Shown here in pieces: positions 58,593 to 64,000 of a DNA stretch of 64,000 nt. Below the pieces are notes generated by a model, which was not told where the DNA came from, made no database searches, and worked only from the letters and a program-made list of their open reading frames with translations. The stretch is taken from assembly GCF_002878395.1 (NCBI RefSeq), contig NC_061117.1, forward strand, positions 222,768,034 to 222,832,033, written 5' to 3'. Position 1 is the first letter of the stretch, and each line of letters begins with the position of its first letter. This DNA comes from Capsicum annuum (taxonomy: Eukaryota > Streptophyta > Magnoliopsida > Solanales > Solanaceae). The position numbers were made by a program, and so were the translations under genes.

Positions 58593-60565
58593 TGTAATAG
58601 CCCGGGAAATTTTTTCGTTGAAATTTTGTGTGTAAACGTGTTGGGTTCTATCTTCTAGAATGAATTATAAATTTTCCGTGTGGAATTTCTTATATTATTA
58701 TCCACCATTACGTAGAGTATCGAATAAGCTTTCCAACGATATGTGGATCATCCAAAATGGACACTCAAGCGACTAGTTATGAACATTCCGATCGAACCGT
58801 GAATAGTAGTGACCAGTAAAACGTGCAGGAAAAAGTACTGAGGCCTGGTGTATTTTTGCTCCAACTTTAAATGATCATAACTCCTTGTATATAATGATCT
58901 GGTTAATATACTATATATCAACGGAAATCTCTGCGAGTCCTCTTCCCAATGAAATTTATTCAAGATTCCAAGTTCCTAGTTCAAGAACTCCAAGAACCAT
59001 CATTCAAAGGCACGATTAACATTTCAAAAATGAGTATCGATCTAAAGTTCATCATTCAAGGTATGTGGGGTTTTTCAACAAGAACTCTCTTTCGTTCTTG
59101 TGCCCAAAAGCAATTTTCTTTACAAAGGCATGATTTTTATTTGATTTTTACGAATTTGAAGCATGAACCCATATCTTATGATGATTATTATGAAATCTTG
59201 ATGTTTATGATTTTGAAAGATGAATTTACATGTGTGGAGATGTAAAGCATGAATATTGAATGATATTTATCATGATTTTGATATTGGGTCGTGAATCCCC
59301 ATTGGAAATTGTATTTTTTTGAGAAAGTGTGTGTTATAAGCATGTTGATGTTGAATATTTGAGATATTTTGAATGATTTGACCTTTTGGTCTTAATGGAG
59401 TTGTTTTGAAATCGAGTGTGAAAGAAATCCACAACGTGGTTGATTTTGATAAATGGGAAGCATGATGGCTCCCGATGTATATTTATATATTGCTGAAATT
59501 GTTTTGTTGTGGATTGTCTTTGAAATGATCTGAGCTAAGTTCAGGAGAAATCTTTAGCACCGAGTGGGAGGTATAAAGCGACCTTACTTCCCTAGAACTA
59601 CGTGCCCCCGTAGGAGTGAGCCTGAGGCTGATTTATATAGTGATCACTAGTTTGTGTGGATTTGATATCGATAGTCCTACTCCGATGGAAATGATAGGAC
59701 GGCTCTCCCCAATGTGGGTTGTACGTTGGACTCCATGTAGCTCACATGGTTTATGTCGGTTATAGGACCTCCCAATGTGTGTGTGTTTCCTTGTGTCTAT
59801 GGTGAATGGTGAAGTAATTTGAAAGTGGAATTATGAAAGTTATTCTTTCGAAAGATTTAAATGATATTTACATTATGAGAATTGATATTCTTGATGAACT
59901 GAAAGTGATTGATAAATTATGTGATGACTCACATGTGTTATTGTATTTATTTCATCCTCTCATGATTATGATGATTTTCTTCGGGCTATGTGAGTCTTTC
60001 ATACATCCTGCATATTTCTTATAAATATTTAGGATGATGATGTTTATACAACTGCATACACCCCCATATACTCGGTTCCTTTCCATGGTACTGACCCACA
60101 TTTTCGGATGTGGACATCATTTTCTCAGAATGTAGGTTCAGGTGCTTAGTTCCAGGTTCGACAGTGATTCTTCGGGCATGCTGTTCTACATCCTTTGTTG
60201 TGGTGAGTCCTCAAGTTCCGAGGATGTGATTTCTGATGTTGGTTTCACGGATTTGTTTACATTTGATAACTGAGTATGAGTCAGTTGGGGCATGTCTCAA
60301 TGACTCGCTGGTTTTATTGATTTTCTTAGAGGCTTGTCAGACTAGTATTTATGTTGGGAGTTGACTAATAAGTCGTATTTTGTTATCTTTCTGAAATTCT
60401 TTTATTCTTGGATGATGATTACTCTATTGATATTTGAGGGTTATTTATGAAAACCCCGTTGATTTGTGTTGAACTGAATGACAATGGCTCAAAGGGTTAG
60501 CTTGGGGCTACTCGTAGCTTCAAGCAACATGTGATGCTCTGGGACCCGTTTTTTGGGGCGTTACA
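58593..60565 (+). mobile_element. Solo LTR C (Tekay family), 1973 bp
   Basis: From TGTAATAGCCCGGGAAATTT to TTGGGGCGTTACA, closely related to the Tekay LTRs at 32585 and 40031. Flanks are CTTAA (58588-58592) and CTTAG (60566-60570), matching at four of five bases. It has only one 171-bp unit: at about 58950 it jumps to the sequence equivalent to 33392, probably through the short repeat GAAATT or AAATTTATTCAAG. No interior adjoins it. Confidence 0.87.
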
Positions 60566-62159
60566 CTTAGACACTCCATTTTTGGGGCAAAATAGTCCTT
60601 TCCCACCCTTATTTAGCTATAAACACGAAATTCAGTTCCCAAAGACCTTAAAATACACCTTCATTCATCAAAATTGTTTAAGAACTCTCTCTAAGGTTTC
60701 AAAATAAAAACCCAATTAGTTCAAGATTCAACCATGGGTTTTCAAAACAAATTGAAGATTTGGAATCTCCGCAACGTAGGCTTCAAGAAGCGCTATCATA
60801 TTCGCATATAGAGGTACGTGGGGTTATCTCAAAAATCTCATGGGCTTTAAAAATTCATGTTTTCAAATGGGGGTTTTGAAATTACGAATATGATTATGTT
60901 TTAAACATTTTATGATATTGATTTGGCCCTTAGGCCTACTCCCAAAGTGATTTGCTATATGATATATGTATATGCATGTATTCCGAAAAGATGTTAACTT
61001 GAGAGCATGAATGATATGAAATCTCCTCTCTTGATGTGAATTTGTTTTAAATGTTCATATGATGTAAATTGTTTGAAACATCTTGAAGAGCATGACATGA
61101 AATGTTTTGAGAATTGATATGATTTTGACTTTAAAATGAGAAGGTTATTTATGTTGAATACAATGGTTGAATGAGAAGAATGATGTGATATTAATGGCTT
61201 GCAAGTCGGGTATAACGATACCCTACAGAATATGATATGTGATTGAATCAGATGAAATTTGAATGCATTCATTTTACATGAGATAGGTGGATGCCCGAAG
61301 AAGGCATTTGAGTGTAAGGGCTCATCGCTGGAAACCGTGTTTGCCGACATGAGAATTTGGTACCAGGCTAAGTGATCTTGAGTACTTGACTTTACGTCAT
61401 TCCCAAATTAGGATTATAGGTAGGAGCCCGGGCTAAGTGATCTTGGGCACTACCATTGGGTCGAGACACCATGCTATGTGATCTTATGTGTCTTTCCCTC
61501 ACGTATACTCTAATCTCTGCGGCAACCGGGGTTTGACAGTTGATGTAAATTATGTAGGGTATTCCACCTAGCTCAGCTGCATTTCATTGTTATTGAAAAT
61601 AATTACATTATGCCCATGTGTTTTCAAATGATTTGATATGAAACTTATTTATAATGGCTCTCACCTATATTGTGTAAAACTATTATACTTCTGTTTTGAT
61701 TTCTCTACATACCAGTACTTTTTTCTTGACCCCCTTCCCTCCCAAGTTTAGAGGCACAGTCTAGGGATCTAGATAATCAGTAAATTTCTTCCGACAGATC
61801 GCAGAATCAAGTGGTGAGCCTTCTATATTTTGGAAGGCCTGACGTCTGCTATTTCATTTATCATTTATTATTTTTGGGTCTACTGGGGGCCTTGTCCCAG
61901 TTTTCAGATAGATATTTGTTTCAGTTCATGTAGTAGAGATTTCGCAGACGATTTTAGAGATGTTGATTAAGATTGTGGGACATTGTTTCCCCATTATTGT
62001 TCGCATATGATTCTTGACCATGTTTCCGTTATATTGTGTATCTTGCGCATTTCTTTTATCATATGAATTATGTGCATGATTACTAGACAGATTGGGGTGT
62101 GTCGGGCCTTATGGTTCGGAATTACTTGTCACGGTTAGAGCCCCAGTTCGGATCGTGAC
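60566..62159 (+). repeat. Element B, 3' LTR, right part
   Basis: Resumes at CTTAGACACTCCATTTTTGG (compare ACTTAAACACTCCATTTTTG at 52269) and ends TCGGATCGTGACA. No primer site follows, as expected for a 3' LTR; element A's LTR resumes instead. Confidence 0.87.
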
Positions 62160-63295
62160 ATTCTTTATTAACATACGTGTGGTAATCACTCCTATCGTAA
62201 TGCCCCGTAAAAATTCTCGAGTCGATTTTTATTGTTATGTTTGAGGGGCTAACAACTAGAACATTGTTCTAAGTGTAGAATAAAGACTTAGTTTTATTTT
62301 TAACTCTTAATCTTCGGGATACAACTTTTCAGTCTTCCCAACCTATGATTTTAGAAATTTTTGTTGCGTTGTGATTCGGGGAAGTTAAGGGTACGCCTCG
62401 GATGAGTTTCGGAATTTTTAGACGGTCTTAAGGACACATTTGGGATTCCATTCTAGTAGCTGCGCGCGATTGGCCCGCGATGCCTGCTAAATTGCGTGTG
62501 ATGGACCTTAGCTCGTGATTGAGCGGGCAACGCTTGCTTAATCGAGGTGCTCTAGACCAGGCGGCACCTGGTGGATCGCCCCAGGCCTTTTTCAGTGAGT
62601 CCTCCAAAATTTAATTGGCATTTTGGTAATTAACCATTCTCCAATCATCTTAAACACGGGATTTAATCCCTCAAACACCATAATACAAATACTTTCCCCA
62701 AAATAATTCAAGAACTCTCTCTAGGGTTTCAAAATAAAAACCCACGTAGTTCAAGATTCAACCATGGGTTTTCAAAAAAAATTAGAGATTCGGAATCCCC
62801 AATCCACAAGCTTCAAGAATCATCCGTTATTTTCTGAAATAGAGGTACGCGAGGTTTTCCTAAATTCTCATGGGCTTAGAAAAATTATGTTTTAGAATGG
62901 GGTTTTTGAAACTATATATATATATATATATATTCATGTATTAGATGTTTTAACATCATTGTTTTGGTCTTTTGACCTTCCCCAAAGTGATTTGCGAATA
63001 TGTATGTATGAAAGCATGTATTTAAGAATGATTTCTTGTTGAGAGCATGACTTTTGGTGAATTCCCTCTTATTATGAATTTTAAGATTTTTCATAGCATA
63101 TGAATTATTTTGCAATGCATTCTTGAAAAGAACTATATGAAATGGTTGAACTCTTGTTATGATTTGAAGGTGGTTTTAAATCACTAAAGAGGGAATTTGA
63201 CATGAATGTTTAATTTTCATAATGTATGTAATGAAAGAGTGCTTGGATTTGCTAAAGGCATTAGACCATCATATGTTTGATGAAGTTTTGGCAAG
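62160..63295 (+). repeat. Element A, 3' LTR, continuation
   Basis: Matches the 5' LTR from 45376 (TTCTTTATTAACATAC) to about 46510, roughly 93% by eye. It stops matching after GATGAAGTTTTGG, where a different LTR type begins, so the last 1.1 kb of this LTR is absent here. Confidence 0.83.
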
Positions 63296-64000
63296 AATAT
63301 CATTTGTCAATTCCCAGTGAGCCACCGTGATAGTGGCGCATTGCGGTGGCCCATAAAATTGGGCTCCCAGTTATATTTTCATTCCGTCTCATTAAGGATA
63401 TATTGGGTAATTCTCACTCTCTTCTCAGCTTAAACACGGTATTTTTCTCCCAAGTGACCTCATTATTCATATTTTCTTCAAACATTCATAAGAACACTCT
63501 TTAGGGTTTCAAACTAAAATCTCAAATAACTCAAGATTCAACCGTGGGTTTTTGAAACTGATTTAAGATTTGGAATCCCCAAACCGTAGGCTTCAAGAAT
63601 CATCCATCAAATTTATAAATTGAGGTATGTGGGGTTTATCCTAAAACTACATGGGCTTGTTGAACTCACCTAATTATGATTTAAAAATCACCAAGCATGA
63701 ATTTGTTGAAGGGGTTTTGAGATCCATGATTTTATTATGCCTTGTGTATTTTAATGATATTGTTGTTTTGGTCTTTAGTCCTTATCCCCTTAAATTGAAT
63801 TGATTTACACATATAAGTATATGTATGAAACTTGAAATTGAAGATTTGTTTGAGAGCACAAATAATGAAAAATCCCTCTCTTGTGATAACCTTATGTTTA
63901 TGATCTTATGGTGATTGATTGAAATGCCTGATTTATGGCTTGAAAATAATTTACTCAAATACCATATTATTTTGAGCACGATTTAGAGATTTAAGAGAGG
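63296..64000 (+). mobile_element. D/E-type LTR fragment at the right edge
   Basis: Matches element D's LTR from 31866 (CATTTGTCAATTCCCAGTGA) to about 32560. It lacks the LTR start and runs off the window. It is fused directly to element A's LTR without TG or CA ends at the joint. Confidence 0.75.

Overview
This is plant nuclear DNA, most likely from a Solanaceae species (Solanum or a relative). The evidence is a solendovirus-like endogenous pararetrovirus, a (TTG)n-tailed SINE of the kind common in Solanaceae, Stowaway MITEs, a Tekay/Del chromovirus, an Ogre-type LTR with a tRNA-Arg primer site, and two plant mobile domain (PMD) loci. The window is AT-rich and almost wholly built of transposable elements. 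I see no tRNA, rRNA, CRISPR or bacterial feature.

Layout. 1-1.95 kb: 3' end of a degraded pararetrovirus (end of RNase H, broken transactivator ORF, promoter and poly(A) signal). 2-4.6 kb: AT-rich sequence with nothing recognised. 4.6-8.7 kb: a SINE and two Stowaway MITEs; one MITE is split by a Copia solo LTR and the other by a 2.2-kb solo LTR. 9.0-11.0 kb: PMD locus 1, nearly complete but with two frameshifts. 12.6-12.9 kb: a foldback MITE. 13.0-13.8 kb, minus strand: a type I MADS-box gene, the only clearly intact cellular gene here. 14-17.4 kb: truncated 5' end of an Ogre element. 17.4-29.9 kb: element E, a non-coding LTR retrotransposon, split by a complete relative, F (19041-27760, perfect 5-bp target duplication). 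29.9-31.6 kb: PMD pseudogene 2, held between two inverted LTRs. 31.6-45.3 kb: element D, whose LTR is split by a Tekay chromovirus with gag-pol (32585-42116, target duplication ATATA) and whose interior is split by LTR fragment G. 45.3-64 kb: element A, with element B inserted in its 3' LTR and solo LTR C inserted in B's 3' LTR. The window ends in a chimeric LTR.

How the parts relate. Elements A, B, D, E and F form one family: LTRs of 2.0-2.35 kb, about 4.1-4.2 kb of interior without coding capacity, a tRNA-iMet-type primer site and an AAGGGGGAGATAA polypurine tract, which is the architecture of a large retrotransposon derivative (LARD). They share with the coding Tekay element a leader motif just after the primer site and a small hairpin just before the polypurine tract, so a Tekay-type partner could have mobilised them (inference). 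Two further patterns stand out: a conserved stem-loop, often duplicated, at similar distances inside all five interiors, and a GC-rich hairpin module that differs between LTR subfamilies but sits at the same LTR position. All boundaries and target duplications were read by eye; similarity figures are approximate.
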